DNA of 64,000 nucleotides, taken from NCBI GenBank assembly GCA_012656075.1, contig JAAKBF010000277.1, positions 1 to 64,000 on the forward strand, read 5' to 3'. The notes beneath the pieces were generated by a model. The model searched no databases, was not told the DNA's origin, and saw only the letters and a list, made by a program, of their open reading frames with translations. Positions 12,040 to 22,657 of the stretch are shown here, piece after piece (the stretch's first letter is position 1; every line of letters starts with the position of its first letter). The DNA comes from Phytophthora hibernalis. Lineage: Eukaryota; Oomycota; Peronosporomycetes; Peronosporales; Peronosporaceae. A program made the translations under genes and the position numbers.

Positions 12040-13834
12040 CTACAGTTGTTGTATGGTCTGATAACTGAATTGTAGTAATCGCTCTTCTTCTTGTACAGCA
12101 TCGACTGGAGGGTGGGCCCACCGCACGACTTCTGATGTTAACGGACTCGTGTGAAAAAGGCATGGCGCGACGTGACTCGGGATACGAGTAGGTGAACTTG
12201 TTCAGGCTTGTTCGCCACAACCGTTTTGATCTCCATTCTGTTACTATCATCCTTTTTAACGTTTCTCCCTGAACTTTGTATATAGTGGACGCCACAGCAC
12301 AGACAAGCGGAAACTGCTGAATACGAACGGAAAGAACATGTGACGTGCTTGGATTGCTACGAAGCTGGATCTCGCATGGTTTATAAGCGGATTGGAAAAG
12401 TAGTGGAAAAAGTTCCGTGTCGGTGCAGCCTGGCATCGGCCTTGCAGAATCTCCCCAAAGAGGTGGTTTGCTAGGAACTTTCACGAAGATATCAGCGGTG
12501 CTATCGTGAACAAGTCGAAATTTTGCACCAGGAGAGTACGAGATTGATTCCAGTGTAGCTAATGTTCCGTTTGCCACCAGCTTTTGTGGTCTTACATTTT
12601 GTGTGATTTGAACGGGCATTCCTATTATGAAGTCTAAATAGGGTGCCATACGCCCAAACTTTGAGTTTGGCAAACTCATCACCATTTCCCCATCAGCACG
12701 ATTGAGACCTTTCAGTTTCCCTTGAAATTTGCAACGACCCTAACTGGATACGAATCATGAGGTAGTAGTCGAGCAGCGGTTCCAATAAAGAGATTGTTGA
12801 TCGAAAGCCTAGTAGAATTATCAGGTGTCACGAACGCCGTCCTTTCACAACTTGAAATCCAGCTACTGAGTGAGTCCACATTCTGCTTCACTATGCGCGA
12901 GTTGATTAAACTCACAAACTCATTGCTCCAAATTCCACGGCGTGCAGCCTGACAACCTTGCCCCCAGACAGGATCTTCTTGGAAACGAACAGACTCATCG
13001 AGCACAATAAATTTTTCGAAAGAGCGCCACAGTTGAAAACCTGTAAAATCAGTAGCTATCTTCTTTACCTTTAACGATGGATCACGATAAAGCGGGTCTG
13101 CACCGACAGCTGGAAGCTGTAAGAAATCCCCGACAAACACTACGTGAATGCCACCAAAGGGTATGTTGGGAAGACGTTTTGCTATGCGTAGTTTCCTGTC
13201 TAGTTGTACCAATTGTGACTTTTCATCATTGACACCTCGTCGATAATCAATATGTCTAGCTCTGTGGTGACATCAACCGACTTTTGACCTTTTAACTGCA
13301 AGAGAAAACTTTCAAGCGTCCGCCCTCCGATCAGAGTTGCTGCCTTTCCAGTAAGAGCGGTTTTTAGAAGGCAGTCAGCGCGTCCCCAGCTAACACAAAG
13401 ATTTTCGACAGCATCGACTACACGGCTCTTCCCCGTGCCCCTTTCGCCACCAAGGAAAAATAAAAGTTGATCTTCCATCAATGCAACTTCCCCATGCTCA
13501 TTGAAATAGCACATACTATCCGTCTTTTCCATCGGGTAAGAAGAGCAACGCCTATCAATGTGAGTGCCAAGTGCTGTTTCTGATTAAGTGTGAAGGCTTT
13601 TGAAATTGCCGCGATGCTAGCAAATTGTTTCACCGGATTAGGCGAATCTGATCGCACCACTGCTTCTGCGTGCCAAGCCATATTGGATTCATCCAGCATA
13701 TCTTCAAACAGCTCAATAACTTCTGTCTCTACCACATCAGAATGTTCTGGATCTGGTAATACGATCGCATTATCCGAGGTCGTATCCTTAATCCACGGCC
13801 CTATTGTACGAACGGAAAGAGAACTTAGCTCCAA
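12040..13834 (-). pseudogene. Helitron PIF1-like helicase segment
   Basis: The frame 13532-13200 carries a Walker A box, GGERGTGKS (about 13451-13425), and a Walker B box, LDILIIDEVSMM (about 13260-13225). The next frame (13212-12712) reads FGGIHVVFVGDFLQLPAVG, the DFxQLP block typical of PIF1/RecD-like SF1 helicases. The third (12685-12035) has CAVASTIYKVQGETL, the late helicase block. The protein end is reached by a further frame change and a stop at 12040. In a live Helitron this helicase unwinds DNA 5'-3' during rolling-circle replication. There are at least three frame breaks in this segment. Confidence 0.88.
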
Positions 13835-15551
13835 TGGATCGGTATTCGACGATAAATCCGTTTTTTCGCCCCTTCGATCATGCCAATTTTTTTAAACTCA
13901 CTAAGTATGCCGGCAATCCTTTCGCTAGGCGTTGGTGTTGACGGGCAAACAGATGGATACAACATTGTGCTTTCGACGATTTCGCTTTCATCATCACTAA
14001 AATCTAAAACGGTGTGCATGCCACCAAAATCTCCGTCTCTATCATCGAAATCATCCAAATTCAAAGTGCGTCAATGCCATACATCTCATCCGCATCACCA
14101 CCAGTGTCAGTTTCATCAACATCGTTCCTGTCAATGCTGCTCTGGCCACCCGAGCTATCCATTTCAGTTTGGTGTTCATTGGCATGCCGGATGCTGCTGT
14201 AGTAATCATTCATGCTGCTCATTATCGTTTTCACGAAGTCCGTTCGAGTTTTTATCCACTGATCATGTGCGTGTAGCCATGCATCGTCAGACAACGTCAC
14301 GTCGCCAACTAGATCAGCAACAGTTCGGAACGGCTTGAATAGAACAAGCGATAATATAACCCGCTTGCACTGGAACGCATCAGAAGCGTCACTACCAGCG
14401 TATGGTAAACGATATCCCTGAATAACCGGAACCGCCTCCTGAAAGTGCTGGCCGAGACTGTGCGTTTGATAAAGCGGATGGCCGCTCAAAACCCAAACTT
14501 TGCGTCTGTTGCATGTTCATCTTGCTTTCGGAAAAATCTCATTGAGAACTCGTAAAGGTTTATAGCAGCCAAATCGTGATGTCGATAAATATAATCATCT
14601 AAGCTTGATACCATCTGAAAATCAGTTGACCCAAACTTATTGTTCTCTCTAATGAGGCGGCACGAGTACTCCTCCGAAGCACAGAGCTGGCGCACAATAT
14701 CACCCAACGGCAGAGTCGTGCAAGTTGCACTGCTGTAGCAGCAAGAACCGCGATAAAGATACAAGGCGGCAAGGGCCCAGCAACTTCTTGGCGGTTCGTA
14801 ATGCTGTACACAATGGAAGCAACCCGCTTTCGTCCGATTTCACGGTTATTATTCGTATCGTGAATCGTAGCTTCTAGTTGTTCGCGCTCCAGACGGCGTT
14901 TAAAAGCCCTAATGCGATTGCTACCACCGAATCCAGTCTTCGCTGCTGCTTGGTGACGTACTTGCAGCAATAATGAATTCTGTGCGTAGTCTCGAGACCA
15001 CCAAGAAGTACTTGCACGTCGTGGTTACATTTAACAGTAGACATTATGACGCTGTTGAAGCCGTTGACAAACTCGTGACAAACAGGCCGTCTAAGCTTAA
15101 TGCCAGATGCAGTAAACGTCGTATCCGCTATTCGGTCCTTCGGGAAGCCATAACGACAAAATTATGGATCGGATGTCATGCAGGATTGCTTAAAGCACGT
15201 ATTGGTGTGACCCCACCAATGCTGGTTTAGAAGCAAACCCAGTGTTGAGACCATGTAGTCAATCGTATCTTGCCGCATTCGAGCGTCGTTGATAGACGGT
15301 GGTAACATTTCAATAAGTCGATTCAGATCGTCATTTTGAAACGGATCATTGTCTGACTTGGCTAATTTCATTTGGGGGTCATTCACGTGTTCGAGCCAAT
15401 CCGTATCTCCAACTTGCTCACTTTCATTGCTACTAGCCAAACTGAATTCCATATTCTGCCGTTGTTCTACTACTTGAAGAGCATCGTGTAGGCTACCCCG
15501 GCACTTCACTTCACGATTAGCTGGAAGCGACATATCATTAGATGATATCAA
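13835..15551 (-). pseudogene. Helitron linker region between Rep and helicase
   Basis: The minus-strand frames 15551-15162, 14970-14599, 14764-14486, 14489-14061 and 14064-13825 follow one another with shifts. They contain acidic and leucine-rich segments but no motif I can name. Their position between the Rep and helicase parts makes them the central region of the same polyprotein. Short plus-strand open frames here, for example 13880-14338, are antisense shadows. Confidence 0.55.
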
Positions 15552-15557
15552 AGTTTC

Positions 15558-16813
15558 TCACACGGGCCAGTAAATCGGTCGGTGCTGCAGTAGAACACTG
15601 CGCATCAAATGCTGCGAGCTGCACTTCAAATTACAGACGCTGCATTTCATCAGTGGTGGCTCTACTACATTTTGTTTTGCCCGTACATTGTAAAGCCCAC
15701 GTTGTGGATCTTTTCGAGCCGTTTCAGGTACCGGTAAGGCTACAAGATCTGAAAACGAGGCACTACATCGTGAGCACCTGAATTCACTTAGCTGCAAAGG
15801 CAGCGTGTTGCGTACAATCGAGTTTGTATATGATTCAATAGATGCGCGAAATCGTTCAGTGTCATCACTGACCAGTAGTTTATCCACCTCAGCCGAGTTA
15901 GACGGACCATCACGCAGCCAAATCACAAAGTGAATATGCAAGGTTCCACGGCCTTGCGTCTCAACCATACCAAAGTAAGCATTAACCTTTCCGAAGAGCC
16001 CCGGTTGATCAAGGGGTTTCTGTTCTTAGAGTCAAATCCGAGAACAAACTTAATGAAAGCATCAACCTGCCTCATAAATAAGCGTGTCGACGCGCAGTCG
16101 TTGTGGAGACTCGCTTCGCGTAGCTCAGTTTTGCTAGGAATTCGGGCTTGAAGAGCATCAATCAAACTATCGACCGAACTAATACCAGTGTGTTGCGCCA
16201 TTGCAAATGAATTGTCTGTGTTCGGAGTCAAAGTCACGAACAGCGCGGGTTGTCCGAATCTGGCCTGGTACGCAAACGCCTTCTGACTGCATTGTGAGCG
16301 TTCGCCGTTGCTACCCCAGACAGCACGAGATGCAATTTCCACAGTCTTCATAAAGCAAGCAGCAGTACTATCGACACGTTCCGTTTGAGGCAGGCAGCCC
16401 TGTCTCCTTCGCTCATTAGCTATTAATGCATGCCCCAGCTCCTCAACTCCAATTCTCTCGAACCCATCTAGTAACTGAGGAAAGCGTTTACATCCGACCG
16501 AATTCTGGATGTACATGTTCTGCAATGCCAATCTATCAAATGCCACCAAGGTGAATAATTCGTCTTCCGCGAACTGCCTACCACTGAGTGTGATATAATG
16601 CTTGACAATTTCTATAAGAGAAACGGATATCCTGCGGTGTTCGCCTGGATGGCCCCGTCCATAAGGAAATAAATGAGGGAAAAGTCTAGCGAACAAAGTT
16701 CCATCACTGTCATGAGAAATTGCATTTGAGCGTCGAATCATAAATGACCTCTCTTTGACTGTGCCGGCACCAATTTCAGCAAGAAATGGACTTGCATCAG
16801 CAGGCATCTGCAC
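15558..16813 (-). pseudogene. Helitron Rep (HUH endonuclease) segment
   Basis: Two overlapping minus-strand frames cover the replication-initiator domain. The first (16813-15923) contains FPHLFPYGRG and, near 16240, FVTLTPNTD, the first conserved Rep block. The second (15968-15558) contains GRGTLHIHFVIWLRD near 15940, where H-I-H is the two-histidine metal-binding HUH motif used to nick DNA. A frame change near 16000 separates them; the sequence LFGKVNAYFGMVETQGRG is recovered only by changing frame there. In an intact element this enzyme would cleave and rejoin single strands. The domain assignment is confident; the copy is inactive. Confidence 0.85.
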
Positions 16814-17310
16814 TAAGTCATCCAGTTAGCCAATTCGCCGTTCAAGAACTACATGTTCATCACCTTGGTCTGCTTGCCATGAATCAGATAAGCCGCGAAT
16901 AGATTCTTGATCAGCAGACATTTCATCGGAAAGAGCTTCGGCGGTACCGTCGACACGTTCAACAAACCGCTGATCAATTTCTCCGTCTGGATAATCTGTG
17001 TTTAGAACATCAACGTCGGGAGTAATACCTTCATATAGCTGATTGTAGGTTTGGTAGAAGTTGAATACATCATTCACCATTTGATTACGAACTCTGTGTG
17101 TTTTCTTCACCTTTTGCATTTGATCCTCTGTAAAGTCACCCACTAGCACGACACGATAGGATGCCACATCATCAAGTGATCTCGGCAACAGCGACACTGG
17201 AGCCCCGGAGTGCAATCAAACGCTAGGCAATGCGATCGAATGCAGCGGTGACGTCCTCCTCGCATTACCCGGGTGATTGCTGCCAAATTCGAGAGCTGAG
17301 TCATAAAGCG

Positions 17311-17950
17311 CTAGGGTATGGTGAGTCTTCTTAGCCGTTTTGGCAGCTTTCCAATGCAGAAACCATTCGAGATAGCAAACTTGGGAAGTTTCTTGTTATT
17401 GATGCTGCTGATACAATCCGAGCAAATGCCCATCCAGGCACTTGGACATCCGTCGAGATCATCGTAGCCATGAATACCCTGGGGCGAAATCAACACATTT
17501 TCCAGACCAGCTATATGGGGTGGCGCTTGATACTGTTCGGCCAACTTGCGAGGAATTGTGTTGTCGTGAATACCAAGAACAGTCCGCAGAGAATCCATAA
17601 ATCTCCAGTCGCTCCCATCCTTTCGGACAATATTCCGTGCCAGCACCAGTCGATCGCATATGCTGCACACGCTTTCATCGAGACCTTCTGCACCCAATGC
17701 TTCGCGAAGCTTCTGCGTGCACCGAGCTTGGTCATCACTGCTCACGGGCTCGAGAAAATAGTTCTTAGGCTTCATAATTCCATTCTTCTGCATCTTCTCC
17801 TTCTTCGCTTTCTTGCTGACCCTGCATCTTCGCTGTCTTTCTTTCCATTGTTCACGCTGGAAAGCAACACCAAGGTGCCGCAGTAAATCTTCTTCATCTG
17901 ATAAAATCTCTTGAGAACGCTTTTTTCCATCATCGCGCTCACGCTGCTGC
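17311..17950 (-). pseudogene. Helitron polyprotein N-terminal segment
   Basis: The minus-strand frame starting upstream of 17793 reads a basic stretch (SKKAKKEKMQKNGIMKP) and then two cysteine pairs, CSICDRL and, about 90 residues later, CSDC. This matches the N-terminal region that precedes the Rep domain in oomycete Helitron proteins. The frame is open upstream only to about 17950 and meets a TAA before any clear ATG, so the true start is lost. The next segment, 17215-16826, continues with GAPVSLLPRSLDDVASYRVV in another frame. Confidence 0.7.
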
Positions 17951-17980
17951 GATTAATTGCTCTTCTCCTATTCACGCGAT

Positions 17981-18202
17981 ATCATGTCAGTAACTAGTCG
18001 ACAATGTAGTCGACAATGTCGTAACAGTACGCACATACTTGCCGTACCTTGCCAGCGTCTGATGTCTAGTTGGAAGATGCCTGCTGCCTCCGCCTCCTAT
18101 TCATGCAATATCATGTCAGCAACTAGTTGACAATATCGTAACAGTACGCGAGTGTGTGCCGTACCTTGCCGGCTTCTGAGGTCTAGTTGGAAGATGTGGG
18201 AA
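17981..18202. repeat. Diverged tandem duplication (~130-bp spacing)
   Basis: Two copies start with ATCATGTCAG (about 17981 and 18111), continue through AACTAGT and GTAACAGTACGC to TGCCGTACCTTGCC, and end with GTCTAGTTGGAAGATG. The first copy has an extra GTCGACAATGTA segment. They sit just upstream (on the minus strand) of the Helitron coding region and could be part of its 5' end or promoter. Confidence 0.75.
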
Positions 18203-18342
18203 TGGTGCTGCCATTGCGCCCCGCGATCTCTGGTTGCGTGGCAATTTCCTGACAGAAATGCCCGACTGGTCAACTTTCTCCAGGAAGTTGACGGTGGTGT
18301 GCACTACACGTATTGGTGTACATCATTCTTGTTCTTGCGAAT

Positions 18343-18463
18343 ACCGGTTTGGTACCGGTTGGGGTATTAGTTGATGTTTGAGTTGTGTAAGGAGGCAAAA
18401 TATATTCATGTTTGTATGGTGATGAAAAGTGATTTGGTTTTGTAAAGAAACCGGTATCAAACC
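18343..18463. repeat. 17-bp inverted repeat pair, 121 bp apart end to end
   Basis: ACCGGTTTGGTACCGGT at 18343-18359 faces ACCGGTATCAAACCGGT at about 18447-18463, whose reverse complement differs from the first at a single position. Each is itself nearly palindromic. They could be ends of a small MITE-like element or subterminal repeats of the adjacent hAT element. Confidence 0.6.
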
Positions 18464-18479
18464 GGTCGAGTGATCATCA

Positions 18480-20186
18480 AAGGGATAAGCGACAGTTCTT
18501 ACGAACTGCGAATAACAGGAACTAAGTTCATCGGTCTTCGCGTGTACTACATCGACAACGACTGGAATTTCGCTTCAATTTAGCTCGGTACCCGTCATTT
18601 TAACCCGCTGTACAGAGAGCGAGACCAGGGCATTCGGGAGCCGTTTGCTCGATGGCTGAAGCAGATTCTGGCTGATTTTGATCTGGCGACGGCAGATTTC
18701 TTCGGGGCAACGACAGATGGGGGAGCCAATGTGAAGTGGATGATGGATGGAGTCCGGTTTACACTTGAATTGGGAGTGGTGCGTACCGCATTTGACTAAT
18801 GCTGCTACAAACTCTGCGTTCGGTATGACAGGTGCCCGAAATCCAGGTATGCGGGAGTTCCTTAGCAAAGTCACTACTACAATTTATCAAGTGCGGGCTG
18901 TGGGGGTCATGGGAAGCCTGTACACAGAGTTGGTTGAACACTGGGGCTTGGCAAGAAAAAGAATCTGGTCGCTTACAAGCCTCACCGATTCATGGGCTTG
19001 ACGCAGGTATTTCGCCGAATTGTGCTGCACTGGAGCGCCCTTGATCTGTGGTATGAGGAGCGTACGAAAAATTCGAGCGTGTAGGAAAACCCCGCCCAAC
19101 CCGTTTTCATTGTCAGTCAAAAGCAGCTCATGGAGCAGCTACTATCGCTGCTTGTTCCCGTGTCTTCCGTGAATGTGAAGAGCCAAGTTGAAAAAGCTAA
19201 CCAAGTGGACGTGCTGTTGTCTTTGTCACAAGTTGTCAATGACGACCCTCGCTGTGGATCAACCGCTTGTAAAGTTTGACTCGACAAAAGATTGTGTAGT
19301 CCAGTATCACCCCACGGAGCTTCTTCCGTTAGCTGAGACCACACGAAATCTGCTAGCCCAAGCTTTTCAAACACGGTTTTTCTCACGCTACACGAGTCGC
19401 GAAACGATGAAAACTTGCTCGTTTGTGTGGGAGATGCAATTGCTACTCCATCCCCACAAAAATATCGATGGCATGCTGATGAACGTTGTGGGAGTCTGCG
19501 GTAGGGCTCAGCGGCTGAGCGAAGCTGTGATTGAACGCAACAAGACGTCAGTCAAACAGGCTGTCCTTCAGCGTCTAAAAGCGATCATGATGTCTCTGCA
19601 GCCTCCGGAGACTGAACTTTCGTCAACTGCAGCGACGGATATTTTCCACAATGGCGGGTTTTCTGGTGATATGAGCGACTTTATCCCGCTCTCATTATTT
19701 CCGTCACCCCCAAGACTGACACCACACATGATGATTGAAGGTCGTGTTGAAGAGGAGTTGGATCGGTGGTTTTGTGACCCAGCTCTTTTGGCTGCTACGT
19801 CGGCGAAAAATGTTGAGACTGTGCTTCACTTTTGAAACGAATGCTGAAATTGGTGTCTATCACTGCTTACCTCAGGTCGCTCGTTTTGTTTACGTTGTTC
19901 CTGCGTCTTCGGCCCAAATCGAGCGTGATTTCGGTGTCAGCGGGATGATGGTTACCTCTCAAAGAGCCTCACTTTCAGGAACCAATATCGATATGTGTTC
20001 TTTTTGAACCGCAATCGCGCGTTCATTGACGTCACACAATGCCCAAAGCTTACGGTAGGTGAAGCGAAGAATGCTATCCCTTCGAACGTGACCGTTGATT
20101 TGGACCCGATAAATCCAATGGCGATGTTTGAAAGCGAGTGGGTGATTGCACTTTCAAGTGCATTATCCCTTTCAAGAGAGCTGTAG
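18480..20186 (+). pseudogene. hAT-family transposase, degenerate
   Basis: The sequence reads through several frames as a hAT transposase. It has GLRVYYIDNDWNF near 18540, TTDGGANVKW near 18710, WEWCVPHLTNAA near 18770, an open central block 19188-19835, and the C-terminal dimerisation region ASSAQIERDFGVSG (near 19900) followed by FLNRNR, ending with a stop at 20186. The pattern SSAxxERxF followed by LNxN is diagnostic of the hAT dimerisation domain. The BED zinc finger and N-terminal part are not present to the left of 18480. Stops and shifts near 18580, 18800, 19080 and 20000 make it non-functional. Terminal inverted repeats and an 8-bp target duplication were not identified. Confidence 0.85.
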
Positions 20187-20507
20187 CTGGGGATCTCCGT
20201 CTTCGGCGATCTCACTTTCCAAGATGCCACCTTGAGAGACAATTACTTTTACATGAATATACACTGAAGCATTTGCTAACAATTCAAACATTTTTTTACA
20301 TCAACCAATACAGCATTGCTGTGAACTCTCGTGTTTCATCTGATGGACGGCGCCATCCGCCTACAACCGCGTATATATATATTATGTCGTTGTCAACGGT
20401 GAATGCACATGCTGCACTTTCAATATCCGCATAGAGACCCTTTTTCATTCGAACTATATGTAAAGTAAATTGGATTTATCTTCTCTCAACTACTAATCTC
20501 TTGTCAA
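20187..20507. other. Intergenic, no gene seen
   Basis: Contains a short (TA)n tract near 20372-20386 and a small GATGG-ACGGCG-CCATC hairpin near 20340. The 3' end of the hAT element may lie here, but it was not recognised. Confidence 0.4.
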
Positions 20508-22139
20508 TCATCCACGCTTTTGGCACTCTTTAATTCGCGCTAGCACCCTGTTGCCCACTGCATTTCGGGCCTCTTTTCTTGCTCGCTCAAGTGTTGATTC
20601 TCTTAAATCGATCTGGTGCAATCTTGTGCCGCTCTACGACGATGGTTTTGTTTTTGCAGATTGCTCACCATTCGTCGCTGTAGCAGGCGCGTTGTCATTC
20701 CAATTGAGCACACATGCTGGTTCACCAGTTCGTTGTTCTCGAGACGAAGCCATGTAGCCAGGCTTTGGAGTACAGCAAGGACAGCAGCCGTTAACGACTC
20801 GCTGGTCATCAAGTTGAGGCCATCAAACCGAAAATGATCAGGTCCCTATCGATGAGAGCTTTCCTTGCTACGAGCTGAACGGCACTCATTGATCGTGGTA
20901 CCATCCTCTTTCTTCACATCGAGGTCAAGTGAATCCATCACCGGGCTCATTGTTCTGAAATGTTGGTGCTGCATGCGAGACTGACAATCATCTAACTTCT
21001 GCTCGATGGTGAGCAACCTCGTTGAGACAACTTGGCTCACAAGTTCTCGCGTAGTGGCTTCGTACCTTGTTTCCATATCGTGAATCGCCAGTCGAATACG
21101 TTCATCAATCTTCTCGTCATAATTGTTTTGCGACGAATGCATTTCTTTCAGCTGGACCGATATTTTATTTTCGATCGCTTTGACCCGATCTGGAATTTGC
21201 TCTTACAACGCGTTATCGGCACGATTCTGCAAATGTGTAAGCTTATTCTCTACTTGAGAGACAGCTGAAAGCACGTGATCTTGGGCTGCGTTGAGTTCGT
21301 CATTCAAACTCTTTTCAATTGTTTTCACGATGACACAAGTTTTTGCCCAGCGAGTGATCCACTTTACGGCTCAATTCCATGACCTTGTGGTCGATCTTTG
21401 CTTCCAGTGAAACAACGCTGGAATTTGTGTACACTGAAGCGCTAGTCATTAGGGTCTCGAGTTTTTCTTGCAATTGAAGCTCACAATCACTTGCTTGGGT
21501 CACGATTGTATAATGCCAGCTTTTGGGTCTGCTCCACTCGTTCACGAAATCGGTGATCAATAATCGACGCATGGTGCTCCGCTTTGTCATCTACCGCCGC
21601 ATTAAATGACGATTGCGCCAACGACAGAGCTTCTTGGACCCCTTCATCACACCTTTCAGTGATTTGCTGTGCTATATTTTCTGAGACAATGAGCTGTAAG
21701 TTGGCTATGTGGATATCTAGAGCCTCATCTATACATAGGCGCGCATGAGCCTCAACGCGATTGGCCTCTGCAGTGTCAAATCGCGTGGTGAACGCTTGGA
21801 TAGCATCGCTTGAGCCATAGCATGAGACGCTCGGAAGCTCTCCTCGAGGCGATGTTGCATCTTTTGCTCCATCTCTGCCGCTGTCTTCCCAAGCTCACTT
21901 CGTGTGTTGACAGCGATCTGGTCCACACGGCGCTCAAGAACCGGTGTCTGCTGTTGTGTTTCTTGTCTAACATTGTACAGCTCCTGGGAGACGTTGAGGA
22001 TGTGTCCACTGACCGCAACGATGTCCTCTTGTAGAGTGAGTCGTCGTCGACGATGCCGTTGGGGCGGCTGGTCCATTACAACAGGCTGCACATCTTCAGG
22101 AGGTTGTGCTCCTGAAAATGTAGAGAGCGCGTACATCAT
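20508..22139 (-). pseudogene. Broken coiled-coil protein gene
   Basis: From an ATG at 22139 the minus strand encodes a basic segment (RHRRRRLTLQED) followed by long heptad-like stretches such as QELYNVRQETQQQTPVLER and MEQKMQHRLEESF. Frame changes near 21745, 21510, 21310 and 20600 and stops at about 21192 and 20846 interrupt it. The same helical, Gln/Glu/Lys-rich character continues to the stop at 20508 (last residues RIKECQKRG). About 540 codons would make one elongated protein. No enzymatic domain was seen. It may be an accessory gene of a neighbouring transposon or a dead host gene. Confidence 0.5.
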
Positions 22140-22247
22140 CGTGAAGGCGATGTGATCCGCCGTTCGCTTAAAGCCGAAGTGAAAGTTTCAGTTTCAAAGA
22201 GGTTCCTTCGCTAAAGTACGATGGCAAACGAAGCTAAAAGACCTCGA

Positions 22248-22302
22248 GAACCTGGTTCTTGTGGTTTTACCGGTTCGATCGAAAACCAGCGAACACAGGT
22301 TC
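22248..22302. repeat. Nested inverted repeat
   Basis: The outer arms are GAACCTG (22248-22254) and CAGGTTC (22296-22302). The inner arms are TGGTTTT (22262-22268) and AAAACCA (22282-22288). It lies about 110 bp upstream of the minus-strand coiled-coil gene start and contains ACCGGTT, a core also seen in the satellite and near 18.35 kb. Confidence 0.65.
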
Positions 22303-22575
22303 ATCTTCGGTTCGTTACATGCTTGACTCTCTCGTCACTTGTTCGATGTAAGTGAACTTGAACAATGGCTCCTTTGACCCCCGTGCGCTGGATATCCCTT
22401 CATTACCAGAGTCAATAGCGGAGACCACCGGCAAGTTGCCTACGGCAACTCGTGTTGGAGTCTCGTCACTCGACCCGTCAATGTGCAAAAAGCGTCCATC
22501 ACCGTTCGCGTCATTTATCAACCGCGTCGGCATCATTAAATGATGCTGACATCGGTATGGAGAGAACCAACTGCG

Positions 22576-22619
22576 CAGCAGCAACAACAACAACAACAAC
22601 AACGACGATGATGATGATC
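22576..22619. repeat. Trinucleotide microsatellite (CAG/CAA then GAT)
   Basis: A run of CAG/CAA triplets passes into GAC/GAT triplets. Confidence 0.9.
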
Positions 22620-22657
22620 GATGTGCGTTCGCTTGACGAAGCTAGAGGAGCTGGGTC

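Larger units (their letters stand above)
12040..17975 (-). mobile_element. Degenerate Helitron (RepHel polyprotein remnant)
   Basis: Read on the minus strand, successive frames give in order an N-terminal cysteine-containing region (17.95-17.31 kb), a Helitron N-terminal/Rep region with the HUH motif (16.8-15.56 kb), a poorly conserved linker (15.5-13.9 kb) and a PIF1-type helicase (13.83-12.04 kb). This order is that of Helitron RepHel proteins, which catalyse rolling-circle transposition. The frame changes many times and there are internal stops, so the copy cannot make a full protein. The C-terminal frame ends with a stop at 12040. The termini (5' TC, 3' hairpin plus CTRR) were not found, so the true extent is unknown. 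Confidence 0.9.
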
